Counted from the first letter of the stretch, positions 1-8,631 are shown. The stretch: DNA of 64,000 nt from Chitinophagales bacterium (GCA_020636535.1 JACJXT010000012.1:372001-436000); one strand, 5' to 3'. The notes: a model not told the origin generated them from the letters alone. Translations and numbers: made by a program.

Positions 1-182
1 CGTTCGAAATGTCGTCTTACTTTAAATAAGTGTGGTCCACTTTGTGTTTGATATGCTCTTATTCCTTCAAAGACACCATAACCGTAATGGAGCGTTTGAT
101 TGAATGGACTTATCTTAAAATCGTCGACTGGTTTGAACTGTCCATTAAAGAAAAGGATTGATTTATTAGTATGATACAACAT
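1..182 (-). CDS. ilvE: branched-chain amino acid aminotransferase, N-terminal part (cut by window edge)
   Basis: Only about the first 60 codons lie in the window; the rest is to the left of base 1. Read on the minus strand from an ATG at 182, the peptide begins MLYHTNKSILFFNG and contains HYGYGVFEGIRAY, the N-terminal signature of class IV PLP-dependent aminotransferases of the IlvE type. The known family role is reversible transamination between leucine, isoleucine or valine and 2-oxoglutarate. The PLP lysine and the fold-type IV core are outside the window, so D-amino acid aminotransferase or aminodeoxychorismate lyase relatives cannot be formally excluded, but the FEGIRAY wording favours IlvE. 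Confidence 0.75.
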   Translation of the reverse strand, partial: MLYHTNKSILFFNGQFKPVDDFKISPFNQTLHYGYGVFEGIRAYQTQSGPHLFKVRRHFE

Positions 183-262
183 CTTGCAAATAAAATTAAC
201 AATATTATTGAAAATGAGAAAATATTTTATTGAGTAGTAAGACTTTTAGTAGCAGGAATTTT

Positions 263-345
263 GCATAAGGGATAGAACGGATAGCCCACAGCGAGTTGAA
301 AACGAGCGAGGACTTGAAGTGATAGCCCGACCGTAGGTTATGCCA
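263..345. repeat. intergenic tract with a repeated GATAGCCC motif
   Basis: The short gap between ilvE and the pseudouridine synthase gene holds two related phrases about 40 bases apart, GATAGAACGGATAGCCC and GACTTGAAGTGATAGCCCGACC. It is clearly more GC-rich than the surrounding spacer and has no reading frame. Tracts of this wording are, as far as I recall, scattered in Bacteroidetes intergenic regions; I cannot assign a function. It could be a dispersed repeat or a structured RNA. Confidence 0.3.
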
Positions 346-385
346 TAAACTTAGTCATTTTTAATAGTTGTTTAAAATATATATA

Positions 386-1438
386 TTATGATTCTGCTTG
401 ATTTTGTAAACTACCAGAATATCTATCCCATTTTTCTAGTAGTTGTGTAAAGTTTTCTGGTAGTGCTTGTTCAAAGTACATTTTTTGTTTGTTGGTTGGA
501 TGTATAAATCCTAGTGATTTGGCATGTAGTGCTTGGTGTGGCATAAGTTGTAAGCAGTTATCAATAAACTGTTTGTACTTTGTATATACTGTTCCTTTTC
601 TTATTTGGTCGCCACCATAAATTACATCGCCAAAAATAGTATGTCCAATATATTTTAAGTGTACTCTTATTTGATGTGTTCTGCCTGTTTCGAGTTTACA
701 TTCTACTAGTGTAACAAAGCTGTATCTTTTAATAACTTCGTAATTGGTAGCCGCTGGTTTGCCTTCTAGTCCATCAACATCTACATAAAATATTTTTCTG
801 TTATTTGGATTCCTTGCAATGTTGCCTTCTATTCTGCCTTTGTCTTCGTCAACATCTCCCCAAGCCAATGCAATATATTTTCTATCAATTGTTCTATCAA
901 AAAATTGTTTGGCTAAGTGATTTAAAGCCAACTCTGTTTTGCCTATAACCATTAGTCCAGAAGTATATCTATCGATACGATGTACTAAACCTGGTCGAAT
1001 ATCGCCGTTGACATTAGGTAAGTCTTTACAATGCCACAACAAAGCATTGACTAAAGTGCCTGTATAATTACCATGACCTGGATGACATACCATGCCTGCT
1101 GGTTTATTAATTACCATAATATCGTCATCTTCATATATGATATCTAATGGTATATTTTCTGGTTGAACAGTATAATCCCATTTTGGTTCTGGCATTACTA
1201 CACGAATAATGTCGTTGCCTTTGATTTTATAATTGGACTTTACGACTTTATCGTTGACTAAAATATTTTCGGCAGTTGCTGCTTGTTGAATTTTATTACG
1301 AGATACATTAGGAATTTTTTCGGTAAGAAATTTATCTATACGAAGTGGTGATTGACCTTTATCTACAATGAAGCGAAAATGTTCAATCAATTCATCTTCA
1401 TCATGAATGGTGTCAATATCTTTGTCTTCTAAATTCAT
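386..1438 (-). CDS. RluA-family (RluC/RluD-like) 23S rRNA pseudouridine synthase
   Basis: Expected to isomerise specific uridines of 23S rRNA to pseudouridine in the cytoplasm. The 350-residue protein has an acidic N-terminal extension, an S4 RNA-binding domain from about residue 32 (RIDKFLTEKIPNVSRNKIQ), the NKPAG motif at 111-115, and the catalytic motif HRIDRYTSG at 153-161 with D156 as the expected catalytic aspartate. RTHQIRVH follows in the C-terminal half. Domain order and length fit RluD/RluC-type enzymes; the target uridine cannot be chosen from sequence alone. Its start ATGA overlaps the stop of the upstream small gene by four bases, so it is probably translated in the same operon. 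Confidence 0.9.
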   Translation of the reverse strand: MNLEDKDIDTIHDEDELIEHFRFIVDKGQSPLRIDKFLTEKIPNVSRNKIQQAATAENILVNDKVVKSNYKIKGNDIIRVVMPEPKWDYTVQPENIPLDIIYEDDDIMVINKPAGMVCHPGHGNYTGTLVNALLWHCKDLPNVNGDIRPGLVHRIDRYTSGLMVIGKTELALNHLAKQFFDRTIDRKYIALAWGDVDEDKGRIEGNIARNPNNRKIFYVDVDGLEGKPAATNYEVIKRYSFVTLVECKLETGRTHQIRVHLKYIGHTIFGDVIYGGDQIRKGTVYTKYKQFIDNCLQLMPHQALHAKSLGFIHPTNKQKMYFEQALPENFTQLLEKWDRYSGSLQNQAES

Positions 1439-1836
1439 TTTATTAATATTCCTTTTTTGTTGATTATAGGAACAGTTGTTAAGTTTTCTTTGCTTATACT
1501 TCCTTCTACAAAGATAAACTTTCTATCGTAGATTTGAGTACCTATATAAAAACTCACCATAAACTCGTTGTTTAAGTGATGTAACTCGCTAGGTATTTCT
1601 TCAATTTTTGCGAATGAATTTGGAGCAACATCTCCCATAAACCAACGCAGCGTAGATGTTTGCAAGTGTTTATCTTTTTCTACTTTGTATCCTTCTGAAG
1701 TAATGAGCATTTTTTCTTTCGCGGTTTCTCCAAAATTAATAATGTAAGCACTCCAAATTGGTTGACCGTTATCGTTTTCTTCTACAATCGCCATGCCTAA
1801 ATCTGTTACGGTATTAAAGTTTATATCTTTTAACAT
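1435..1836 (-). CDS. conserved-looking small protein of unknown function
   Basis: I do not recognise the family. The 133-residue protein has no signal peptide or membrane segment, is mixed in charge and reads like a small alpha/beta soluble protein. It sits between lipB and the pseudouridine synthase: its stop overlaps the next start (ATGA), and its own ATG would overlap the lipB stop if the lipB frameshift described elsewhere is corrected. This tight coupling argues that it is a real gene made together with the lipoylation and rRNA-modification enzymes, but says nothing firm about its role. Confidence 0.6.
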   Translation of the reverse strand: MLKDINFNTVTDLGMAIVEENDNGQPIWSAYIINFGETAKEKMLITSEGYKVEKDKHLQTSTLRWFMGDVAPNSFAKIEEIPSELHHLNNEFMVSFYIGTQIYDRKFIFVEGSISKENLTTVPIINKKGILIK

Positions 1837-1900
1837 TGTATCTTACAATTAAATATTTTTTCAAAATTATTAATTAGTAATTGTTTTACTTTATCTTTTT

Positions 1901-2512
1901 CTATTGTTTGATTGATTTTTTTTGCATACTTGTAACGCCTTTGTCTGCAATACCACATGGAACGATATAATTAAAATAATCTAAATTGGTATTTACATTG
2001 AGTGCTAAACCATGCATGGTTATCCATCTGCTCATCTTAACACCAAAAGCACAAATTTTGTTGTACGCATGATTTTTTTTAACCCAAACACCTGTTTCTT
2101 TTTCCAACCTTTCACCAGTAATATGATGTGCTTGTAGTGTTTGGATAACAACTTCTTCCAAATTTCGCATGTATTGTTTTACATCTGCTATAAAAAAATC
2201 TAAATCTAATATTGGATATATAACAATTTGTTCTGGTCCGTGAAATGTGATATCTCCACCTCTATTGGTTTCAAAAAACTCAATGCCTTTTTGTTGTAAC
2301 AACTCTTTTTGTAGTAATAGATTTTCTTGCTTTCCACTTTTTCCAAGTGTAATTACTGGATAATGCTCACATACTATTAAATGCATGTTGTTTTCGTTAG
2401 AAATGGCATTCAATTTATTATTGACCATTTGCTGAAAGTATTCAGTTTGTATAGCTAATGCATCTTGATAATGCATTAAACCACAGTCGTGAAGTTGTAC
2501 GACAGCCGACAT
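1901..2512 (-). CDS. lipB: octanoyltransferase (lipoate-protein ligase B), C-terminus frameshifted
   Basis: Transfers octanoyl groups from octanoyl-ACP to lipoyl domains, the first step of endogenous lipoate synthesis. Visible family motifs are RGGDITFHGPEQ (84-95), the lysine in NKICAFGVK (K152), WITMHGLALNVN, and PCGI with catalytic C186. The open frame stops right after VTSMQKKSIKQ, about 25 residues shorter than usual. An eight-A run (minus strand, about 1916-1923) lies at the point of loss; one extra A would open a frame ending at 1830 with a plausible LipB tail (NQTIEKDKVKQLLINNFEKI). The true gene is therefore likely 1830-2512 with an indel in the homopolymer. Confidence 0.9.
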   Translation of the reverse strand: MSAVVQLHDCGLMHYQDALAIQTEYFQQMVNNKLNAISNENNMHLIVCEHYPVITLGKSGKQENLLLQKELLQQKGIEFFETNRGGDITFHGPEQIVIYPILDLDFFIADVKQYMRNLEEVVIQTLQAHHITGERLEKETGVWVKKNHAYNKICAFGVKMSRWITMHGLALNVNTNLDYFNYIVPCGIADKGVTSMQKKSIKQ

Positions 2513-2528
2513 TATATTGTGTATTTAT

Positions 2529-3527
2529 TTATATAATAGGATTTTCTGCTAGCTTGTTTTTTAGTTTATTGATGACATCAATTTCAATGGCATCAACACC
2601 TTTTAATTCTGCTAAATAACAAGACACCCAATCTGTGATATGAATTAAATACAATGCTCTTTCAATATCATGTTCTCCTTTAGAATATAATTCTATAACT
2701 GTACTTGCATACTGAGAAACAACCTCTTTTACAAAATCCATTCTTTCTATATTGCGTTCGTAGTCTTTATTATTTCGTAAGAAGATAACACCAATTTGCT
2801 CATTTCTATCTCTCCAACCTACTAATTCGTTGTGGTTCATTTCTGGTACAACATGATGCCAAGCAAGTGTTTTAGCATTTTCATTAATTTGTTGACGGAA
2901 ACGAACAGATACACCTTCAAACTTTGCACAAGCATATATTACTGGAATTTTTCCGTTGAGTTGTTCTGCAATATTCTTAGCAATTTGTTGTATATCGCTT
3001 GCTTCGCTATTCAGTAAATCTATACTATTTTGTAAGTATGTTTTAAAGTTTTCTTGGATTAATCCTAAGTAGAATAAAATATATAATAACTGAACAAAAG
3101 ACTGACCAAAACAAGCTCTTGGTGGCATTCCTCCATCAATTAAAATATAATCTAAATCATTTGTTTCTGCATATTCTTTTACTAAACCACCAGAAGTAAC
3201 ACAAATAATTTGAGCATTTGCTTTTTTGGCTTGTAGTAAAGCACTCATGGTTTCTTCAGTGTTTCCTGAGTAAGAAGAAACAATAACTAAAGTATTTTCG
3301 TTTACAAAATTTGGTATTTGATAATCTTTATTAACGACAATTGGAACTTCAACATCATCTTTAAGAATATCGCTTATTATAGTGCCACCAATACCAGAAC
3401 CACCTAATCCACTTATTAAAATATTTCGTATAGGAAATTTATTTTTGCCAATTTTAGCTACATCACCAATAGCCATAGCTCTTGTAAGTTGTTCAGGAAA
3501 TGCATTGACTAAATCAATCATATTCAT
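2529..3527 (-). CDS. bifunctional phosphoglucose/phosphomannose isomerase (SIS-domain type)
   Basis: Interconverts glucose-6-phosphate or mannose-6-phosphate with fructose-6-phosphate. The 332-residue protein has a tandem SIS fold: the glycine-rich ISGLGGSGIGGTIISDIL begins near residue 38, the sugar-phosphate loop SSYSGNTEET is near 84, and PEMNHNELVGW is near 228, a motif seen in the PGI/PMI branch rather than in classical Pgi. It lies 16 bases upstream of lipB on the same strand and probably heads this operon. Two methionines (1 and 3) could serve as start. Confidence 0.88.
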   Translation of the reverse strand: MNMIDLVNAFPEQLTRAMAIGDVAKIGKNKFPIRNILISGLGGSGIGGTIISDILKDDVEVPIVVNKDYQIPNFVNENTLVIVSSYSGNTEETMSALLQAKKANAQIICVTSGGLVKEYAETNDLDYILIDGGMPPRACFGQSFVQLLYILFYLGLIQENFKTYLQNSIDLLNSEASDIQQIAKNIAEQLNGKIPVIYACAKFEGVSVRFRQQINENAKTLAWHHVVPEMNHNELVGWRDRNEQIGVIFLRNNKDYERNIERMDFVKEVVSQYASTVIELYSKGEHDIERALYLIHITDWVSCYLAELKGVDAIEIDVINKLKNKLAENPII

Positions 3528-3603
3528 CTTGTTAAAAATTTATGTAAAAAAACAAAAAAGTACTTAATTTACCTATTTTATACTGTTATAAATATTAAAA
3601 ATC

Positions 3604-3957
3604 GTGCCAAATAAACAAGCCATTGGAAATATAGGTGAGGCAAAAGCTGTTGATTTTTTGCTTGATTTAAAGTATAGCATTTTGTATAAAAATTGGCGTT
3701 TTAAAAAAAGCGAAATTGATATTATTGCTTTAGATAATAGTGCTTTAGTTTTTGTTGAAGTGAAATTGAGAAAGCAATCGAGGTTTGGTTTTCCTGAAAC
3801 AACTGTAAGTGATAATAAAATTAAAAAAATGCATGAAGCTGCTGATGCATACATAGCAGAGCATAATTGGCAAGGTGAATTGCGATTTGATATTATAGCT
3901 ATTAGTCAAACGAATGACACTTACACAATAGCACATTTTGTAGATGCTTTTTACTAG
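3604..3957 (+). CDS. YraN/UPF0102 family nuclease-like protein
   Basis: A 117-residue member of the restriction endonuclease-like UPF0102 family, whose biological role is not settled. Visible motifs are GNIGEAKAVDFLL at the N-terminus, SEIDIIALD and VFVEVKLR, the E..D...EVK arrangement of the PD-(D/E)XK fold, followed by RFDIIAIS near the C-terminus. The start is a GTG; no ATG gives the conserved N-terminal helix. It is divergent from the isomerase gene, with a 76-base AT-rich spacer. Confidence 0.85.
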   Translation: MPNKQAIGNIGEAKAVDFLLDLKYSILYKNWRFKKSEIDIIALDNSALVFVEVKLRKQSRFGFPETTVSDNKIKKMHEAADAYIAEHNWQGELRFDIIAISQTNDTYTIAHFVDAFY

Positions 3958-4068
3958 TTAAGTTAGTTATTAGTTAATAAGTCATTGAGTTATTAGTCTT
4001 TATTAAGAAGTGATTTGTTAGTTCAAATTCAAAAAAAAGCATATCTTTCGTTTCAAATTGCTAGAAAT

Positions 4069-5640
4069 ATGAGTACTGTAAGTGATGAATTAAACCCAAT
4101 AGAACACGAATCGTATATTGCTGATGGCATTAGTGGTCATCCAAAACAATTATACCTTTTATTTTTTACAGAAATGTGGGAACGCTTTTCTTATTATGGA
4201 ATGCGTGCATTATTTGTTCTATATCTTACAGCTCAAATTATAGATGGTGGTTTGGCATGGAATTCTACAGAAGCATCTAAACTTTATGGTTGGTATACTG
4301 GCTTAGTTTATGTTACGCCAATTATTGGTGGATACTTAGCCGATAAAGTTTTTGGACATAGAACAGCTATTATATTAGGTGCCTTTATTATGACTTTGGG
4401 CCACTTATCTCTAGCTAACCAACAGTTGCCTTTCTTTTATCTTGGATTAGGACTGTTAATTATAGGCAATGGTTTATTTAAACCAAATATCTCATCTATT
4501 GTTGGACAGCTCTATAATCCAAATGATGGAAGAAAAGATGGTGCTTATACTATTTTTTATATGGGAATTAATGTAGGTGCTTTTTTAGGTATTTTAATGT
4601 GTGGTTGGTTGGGTGAAAAAGTTGGTTGGCATTACGGTTTTGGTTGTGCTGGTGTTTTTATGTTTTTTGGTATGATAGTATTTTGGGCTTCTCAAAAAAT
4701 ATTTGGAGAGCTTGGAAAACTAGAAAAAAATAAATTAACTCAACAAAATATTAAAGAAAAAAATAAACCATTAACCAATATAGAAATTGACAGAATAAAA
4801 GTAATTGTAATATTTTCTTTTGTCACAGTCTTCTTTTGGTTGGCTTTTGAACAAGCTGGTTCTTCTATGACTTTCTTTGCAAAAGATTTTACCAAACGAA
4901 CTTTTGATAGTATTGCAGCAGCCAATGCTTTTAAACTAATAAACACTATAATTTCATTAGTACCATTAGCTATTTTATTTTATGTATTATTTAAAGTTGG
5001 TGGTGCAATCAAAAAAATCCCAATTGGTATAATTGTTATGACTATTAGCGTATGCATTTTATCCGGCTTAATGTATTGGATGATTAGCACACAAATTTCA
5101 GATAAAGATTTAGAAATTCCTGCCTCGTGGTTTGGTGTACTTAACTCTTTATTTATTTTTACACTGGCTCCACTATTTTCTACTATGTGGGAAAAATTAG
5201 CACAAACAAAATATAATCCATCTGCACCATTAAAATTTGCTATAGGATTATTTTTAGTTGGTGCTGGATTTTTAGTGCTAGTAATTGGCTCTGCATCAAT
5301 TGGGAAAGGAGATAGCATAGCTAAAGTAAGTATGTTTTGGTTAGTATTTGCTTACTTATTACATACCTTGGGCGAATTGTGTATTTCTCCAGTAGGTTTA
5401 TCATTAGTAAACAAACTATCGCCTCAACGATTATTAGGATTAATGTTTGGTATTTGGTTTTTCTCATCAGCCATTGCTAATTGGATAGGTGGTTTCATTG
5501 CAAGCTTTATGGAACGCATTTCAAAAGAAAGTTCACTTTCAACCTTTTTTATGATTTTTGTAATTAGTTCCTTCTTAGTTTCGTTATTTATTGTAATAAT
5601 GAATAAAACAATAAATCGCTGGATGCATGGTGTAGGTTAA
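4069..5640 (+). CDS. POT/PTR2-family proton-coupled peptide transporter
   Basis: An inner-membrane major facilitator protein expected to import di- and tripeptides with protons. From the ATG at 4069 it is about 523 residues, the family size, with many hydrophobic helices. POT motifs are all visible: EMWERFSYYGMRALFVLYLT in the first helix, GGYLADKVFGHRTAI between helices 2 and 3, FYMGINVGAFLG in helix 5, and a C-terminal GELCISPVGLSLV. A TTG 54 bases upstream is in frame, but the peptide it adds is not family-like, so the ATG is preferred. It stands alone; the upstream gene is separated by an AT-rich gap. Confidence 0.92.
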   Translation: MSTVSDELNPIEHESYIADGISGHPKQLYLLFFTEMWERFSYYGMRALFVLYLTAQIIDGGLAWNSTEASKLYGWYTGLVYVTPIIGGYLADKVFGHRTAIILGAFIMTLGHLSLANQQLPFFYLGLGLLIIGNGLFKPNISSIVGQLYNPNDGRKDGAYTIFYMGINVGAFLGILMCGWLGEKVGWHYGFGCAGVFMFFGMIVFWASQKIFGELGKLEKNKLTQQNIKEKNKPLTNIEIDRIKVIVIFSFVTVFFWLAFEQAGSSMTFFAKDFTKRTFDSIAAANAFKLINTIISLVPLAILFYVLFKVGGAIKKIPIGIIVMTISVCILSGLMYWMISTQISDKDLEIPASWFGVLNSLFIFTLAPLFSTMWEKLAQTKYNPSAPLKFAIGLFLVGAGFLVLVIGSASIGKGDSIAKVSMFWLVFAYLLHTLGELCISPVGLSLVNKLSPQRLLGLMFGIWFFSSAIANWIGGFIASFMERISKESSLSTFFMIFVISSFLVSLFIVIMNKTINRWMHGVG

Positions 5641-5650
5641 TCTTTTTACT

Positions 5651-5658
5651 TATTTTTG
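5651..5658 (+). promoter_or_regulatory. possible Bacteroidetes -7 element (TATTTTTG)
   Basis: This octamer matches the TAnnTTTG -7 consensus of Bacteroidetes and sits about 60 bases before the start of the small membrane protein gene. No good -33 TTG is visible at the right distance, so support is weak. Confidence 0.3.
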
Positions 5659-5717
5659 CACTTGAGATGCATCTTTAGCACAGTTTTTGTCGTCTAAAAG
5701 CATAAACAACCCTGAAC

Positions 5718-6101
5718 ATGATTGGAACTAAAGAAGTGAAAGCTTTTGTACATATATTGATTATTGTTTTAATTGGCTCATTATCTATGCTGATCTATAG
5801 AAATGAAAAAACTAGTTTTAAAGACCAAGTTATAGTTGTTGGTGGCGATACTTTGGGAAGAAACTGGGATAATCTGCCATCTGCTAAAGAAATTGAGGAC
5901 CAAAGAATTAGAGAGTTGGAACAAGCAGGAAATCAACAGTACTACGAAGCAATGCCACAGCAAGAAGAAGCTACCGCAGATAATTTTTACAACGATTATA
6001 CACCAACTACCTTTAGCGATAAAGCTTATAGAGAACAAACACAAACCATAGTAGCTCCAGATGGGCGAGAAGTAGTGGTTAGCAGTGATGGATATTATTA
6101 G
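5718..6101 (+). CDS. small membrane-anchored protein of unknown function
   Basis: The 127-residue protein has one N-terminal hydrophobic helix (about residues 10-26, FVHILIIVLIGSLSMLIY) followed by a polar, Glu/Gln/Tyr-rich tail that probably lies on the periplasmic side. The tail ends VVVSSDGYY and has no recognisable domain. It may be an uncleaved signal anchor. No family recognised. It is followed by a 286-base AT-rich spacer before the lipoprotein gene. Confidence 0.5.
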   Translation: MIGTKEVKAFVHILIIVLIGSLSMLIYRNEKTSFKDQVIVVGGDTLGRNWDNLPSAKEIEDQRIRELEQAGNQQYYEAMPQQEEATADNFYNDYTPTTFSDKAYREQTQTIVAPDGREVVVSSDGYY

Positions 6102-6265
6102 TTAATAGCTATTGGATTTTATTGAAGAACTTGAGGTTCGTTCCAACATAGAATATTAGCCAATTTATTTGTCGCTTATTTTAGAAATTAAATCTACATT
6201 ACAAATTCGTTTTGTAATTTTCTTAATAAACTATTTTATTGATAAATTATGATAAAATTAAAATT

Positions 6266-6300
6266 TTTAAATATATAATTTTATTATTTATATATTTAAA
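6266..6300. repeat. perfect 13-bp AT inverted repeat in spacer
   Basis: TTTAAATATATAA (6266-6278) is the exact reverse complement of 6288-6300, with a 9-base AT loop. It lies in the AT-rich spacer before the lipoprotein gene. With no G or C the stem would be weak; it could be a binding site or chance in a very AT-rich spacer. Confidence 0.3.
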
Positions 6301-6387
6301 AAACAAAAGAAACAGCTTTACACTTGAGTCTTCATTTTTATATGTCGATATTTTTTAATATCTTCACTACTATTAAAAATTATAATT

Positions 6388-7083
6388 ATGAAAAACTTGT
6401 TTTATCTACTAGCGTTTTTAATGATTGTCTCTTGTTCTAACTATGGTGAAAAAATAGTAGTTGACAAAACTGAAATTTACTATAAAGATGGTGTAACTAA
6501 AGAGCAAGCGGAAACACTAGGGAAATATTTACAAAAAGCAGAGTTTACGGACGATAATGAAAAATCTGTTCAGCTAACAAAAAATGCAGACAATAATCAC
6601 CTTATATTTAGAATGGTTGTAGATGAAGCGTATGCTAATGACAAGCAATACGATGCAATGTATAAAAGTTTTGCACGCAATCTTTCTGCTGCGTTAAATC
6701 AACCAGTAGATTTTGAAATTTGCGACAATAGTTTTACTACTTTAAAAACTTTTAAAGCAGATGATATATCTAAACTTGTAAATGTTGGCAATACTGAGTT
6801 ATTGTATACTAAAAATATTTCTGAAGAGGAATTGAATAGTATGATTGCTCATTTAGAAGAAAGCAATAAAAGTGAAGATGTGCCAATGACAATAGAATTG
6901 GATAAACAAAACGACACTATTATTTATAGAATGGTAGTAAAAGAAAGTTACTTGAATGATGCATCTTATGAAGCAATATTTAAAAACTATGGAACACTAC
7001 TTTCAAGAGAAGTTTTTAATGGCACACCATTACAAGCAGAAATGTGTAATGATATGATGCAAACAGTGAAAGTTGTTCGGTAA
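6388..7083 (+). CDS. lipoprotein with two copies of an unknown domain
   Basis: The first 16 residues form a signal peptide ending in a lipobox (LMIVSC, modified cysteine about residue 16), so the protein should be lipid-anchored in the envelope. The mature part is an internal duplication: the block around LIFRMVVDEAYANDKQYDAM is matched by IIYRMVVKESYLNDASYEAI about 100 residues later, and both end with a short Cys-containing strand (EICDN, EMCND). I do not recognise the domain. The last third of the gene is repeated, in damaged form, 1.17 kb downstream. Confidence 0.7.
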   Translation: MKNLFYLLAFLMIVSCSNYGEKIVVDKTEIYYKDGVTKEQAETLGKYLQKAEFTDDNEKSVQLTKNADNNHLIFRMVVDEAYANDKQYDAMYKSFARNLSAALNQPVDFEICDNSFTTLKTFKADDISKLVNVGNTELLYTKNISEEELNSMIAHLEESNKSEDVPMTIELDKQNDTIIYRMVVKESYLNDASYEAIFKNYGTLLSREVFNGTPLQAEMCNDMMQTVKVVR

Positions 7084-7158
7084 TACATCATATAAAAATC
7101 AATATTATCAAAAGGAAATCTATAGTAAAATCAGAATAAAAAGTCATATATTTATAGT

Positions 7159-7367
7159 ATGAGTTATTCGTTAGATTTTCGCAAACAAGTATTTAAAATA
7201 AAATTAGAAGAAGGTTTAACCTTTCAACAAACAAAATTTATTATTATTTTTGACAACAGAATTAAAATTTAAAACAACTCAACTTTTTAACTTTACACAC
7301 TTCTTGGGATACTGCTGTCAGTCTAGATTTAAATCCAATAGAAAAGAAATGGACACGAGTCAAATAG
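7159..7367 (+). pseudogene. IS630-family transposase remnant, copy A
   Basis: The N-terminal piece reads MSYSLDFRKQVFKIKLEEGL, the helix-turn-helix start of IS630-type transposases. About 160 bases later a second piece reads SLDLNPIEKKWTRVK and matches the C-terminal DLNPIE motif around the last catalytic acidic residue. The several hundred bases that should lie between, with the first two catalytic Asp residues, are absent. It is an internally deleted, dead insertion sequence; no terminal inverted repeats were identified. Confidence 0.7.
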
Positions 7368-7460
7368 CTAAAAAAAATTAAGATGTAACCCTTACTGAGT
7401 TATTACTCTCAAACTTATGACCAATTATAATGATTTGACATAACTGTTCAACTAAAACAC

Positions 7461-7491
7461 TTAAGGGAGTAATATAGTGTTACTCCCTTAA
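7461..7491. terminator. hairpin terminator, copy A
   Basis: A perfect 12-bp stem TTAAGGGAGTAA / TTACTCCCTTAA with a 7-base loop. On the minus strand it follows the OmpA-domain fragment and is trailed by GTGTTTTAG; on the plus strand it follows the lipoprotein and IS remnant and is trailed by ATTTGTTT. It probably works in both directions. Confidence 0.65.
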
Positions 7492-7538
7492 ATTTGTTTC
7501 TAAACATTGTGACTTTTTTATATCTTCCTCTCTCCTTC

Positions 7539-7973
7539 TTAGAATGGGCAGTCTCTACATGGGTTGACTTGCATATCAAATCTTTGTAGTGATTTGAAGT
7601 CGTAGCCACCACCTACTATTCTAAACTCTGTTCTTCTGTTTCTTTGGTGTTCGTACTCGCTACATGGTACACCATCGGTACAGCCGTTCACTGGTTGTGT
7701 TTCGCCGTATCCTTTGGCTTGTAGTCTGTTTTTTTGTATGCCTCTTGCTATTAACCAGTTCACTACACTCTGTGCTCTGCGTTGCGATAGCTTGATGTTA
7801 TAATCATACGGTGCTCTTGAGTCGGTATGTGAGCCAATTTCTACTATCACACTTGGGTTCTCTTGCATGAAGCTGAGTAACTTGTTTAAGTCGCCTTCAC
7901 TCTCTTCTCTTATGTACCACTTGTCAAAGTCATAGTATATGTCTTTTAACACGATTGTATACTGTTGTTCCAT
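7539..7973 (-). pseudogene. orphan OmpA C-terminal domain fragment (duplicate of PorE-like 3' end)
   Basis: The 144-codon frame has a complete OmpA-like peptidoglycan-binding domain (DIYYDFDKW, IEIGSHTDSR-type core, LSQRRAQSV, HQRNRRTEFRIV) but no signal peptide or upstream domains. Residues after the first few are identical to the end of the full PorE-like protein. The DNA match continues upstream in broken frame to about 8018, so the apparent start is a frameshift product. It could not be exported on its own and is best read as the truncated half of the tandem duplication. Confidence 0.75.
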
Positions 7974-8025
7974 CTGGATAGCTGAATTGGTATGCCATCG
8001 CCATCTGTGTCTATCATGACAGCTT

Positions 8026-8254
8026 ATTTAGAAGAAAAGTAATAAAAGTGATTATGTGCCAATGACAATAGAATTGGATAAACAAAACGACACTATTATT
8101 TATAGAATGGTAGTAAAAAGAAAGTTACTTGAATGATGCATCTTATGAAGCAATATCTATGGAACACTACTTTCAAGAGAAGTTTTTTAATGGCACACCA
8201 TTACAAGCAGAAATGTGTAATGATATGATGCAAACAGTGAAAGTTGTTCGGTAA
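8026..8254 (+). pseudogene. truncated, frameshifted 3' end of the lipoprotein gene
   Basis: Copy B of the last 75 or so codons of the lipoprotein gene at 6388. It has no start region and at least three indels relative to copy A, so no product is expected. Confidence 0.75.
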
Positions 8255-8329
8255 TACATCATATAAAAATCAATATTATCAAAAGGAAATCTATAGTAAA
8301 ATCAGAATAAAAAGTCATATATTTATAGT

Positions 8330-8538
8330 ATGAGTTATTCGTTAGATTTTCGCAAACAAGTATTTAAAATAAAATTAGAAGAAGGTTTAACCTTTCAACA
8401 AACAAAATTTATTATTATTTTTGACAACAGAATTAAAATTTAAAACAACTCAACTTTTTAACTTTACACACTTCTTGGGATACTGCTGTCAGTCTAGATT
8501 TAAATCCAATAGAAAAGAAATGGACACGAGTCAAATAG
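8330..8538 (+). pseudogene. IS630-family transposase remnant, copy B
   Basis: Duplicate of the remnant at 7159, with the same N-terminal (SYSLDFRKQV) and C-terminal (DLNPIEKKW) pieces and the same internal deletion. The deletion therefore preceded the duplication. Confidence 0.65.
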
Positions 8539-8631
8539 CTAAAAAAAATTAAGATGTAACCCTTACTGAGTTATTACTCTCAAACTTATGACCAATTATA
8601 ATGATTTGACATAACTGTTCAACTAAAACAC

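Larger units (their letters stand above)
6851..8022. repeat. tandem direct duplication, copy A (about 1.17 kb)
   Basis: This segment carries the lipoprotein 3' end, the IS630 remnant, the hairpin and an OmpA C-terminal domain. It recurs almost base for base starting at 8026. The offset is 1,175 at the left end and 1,171 in the body because of small indels. The copies meet at about 8019-8025, where the OmpA-side text breaks off and the lipoprotein text restarts. Confidence 0.9.

Noticed and set aside
4015..4068. Longer N-terminus of the peptide transporter from a TTG start
   Set aside because: The added 18 residues are unlike the family, and a normal ATG follows.
7159..7367. An active IS630 element
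   Set aside because: Most of the catalytic domain is missing in both copies and the pieces are not in one frame.
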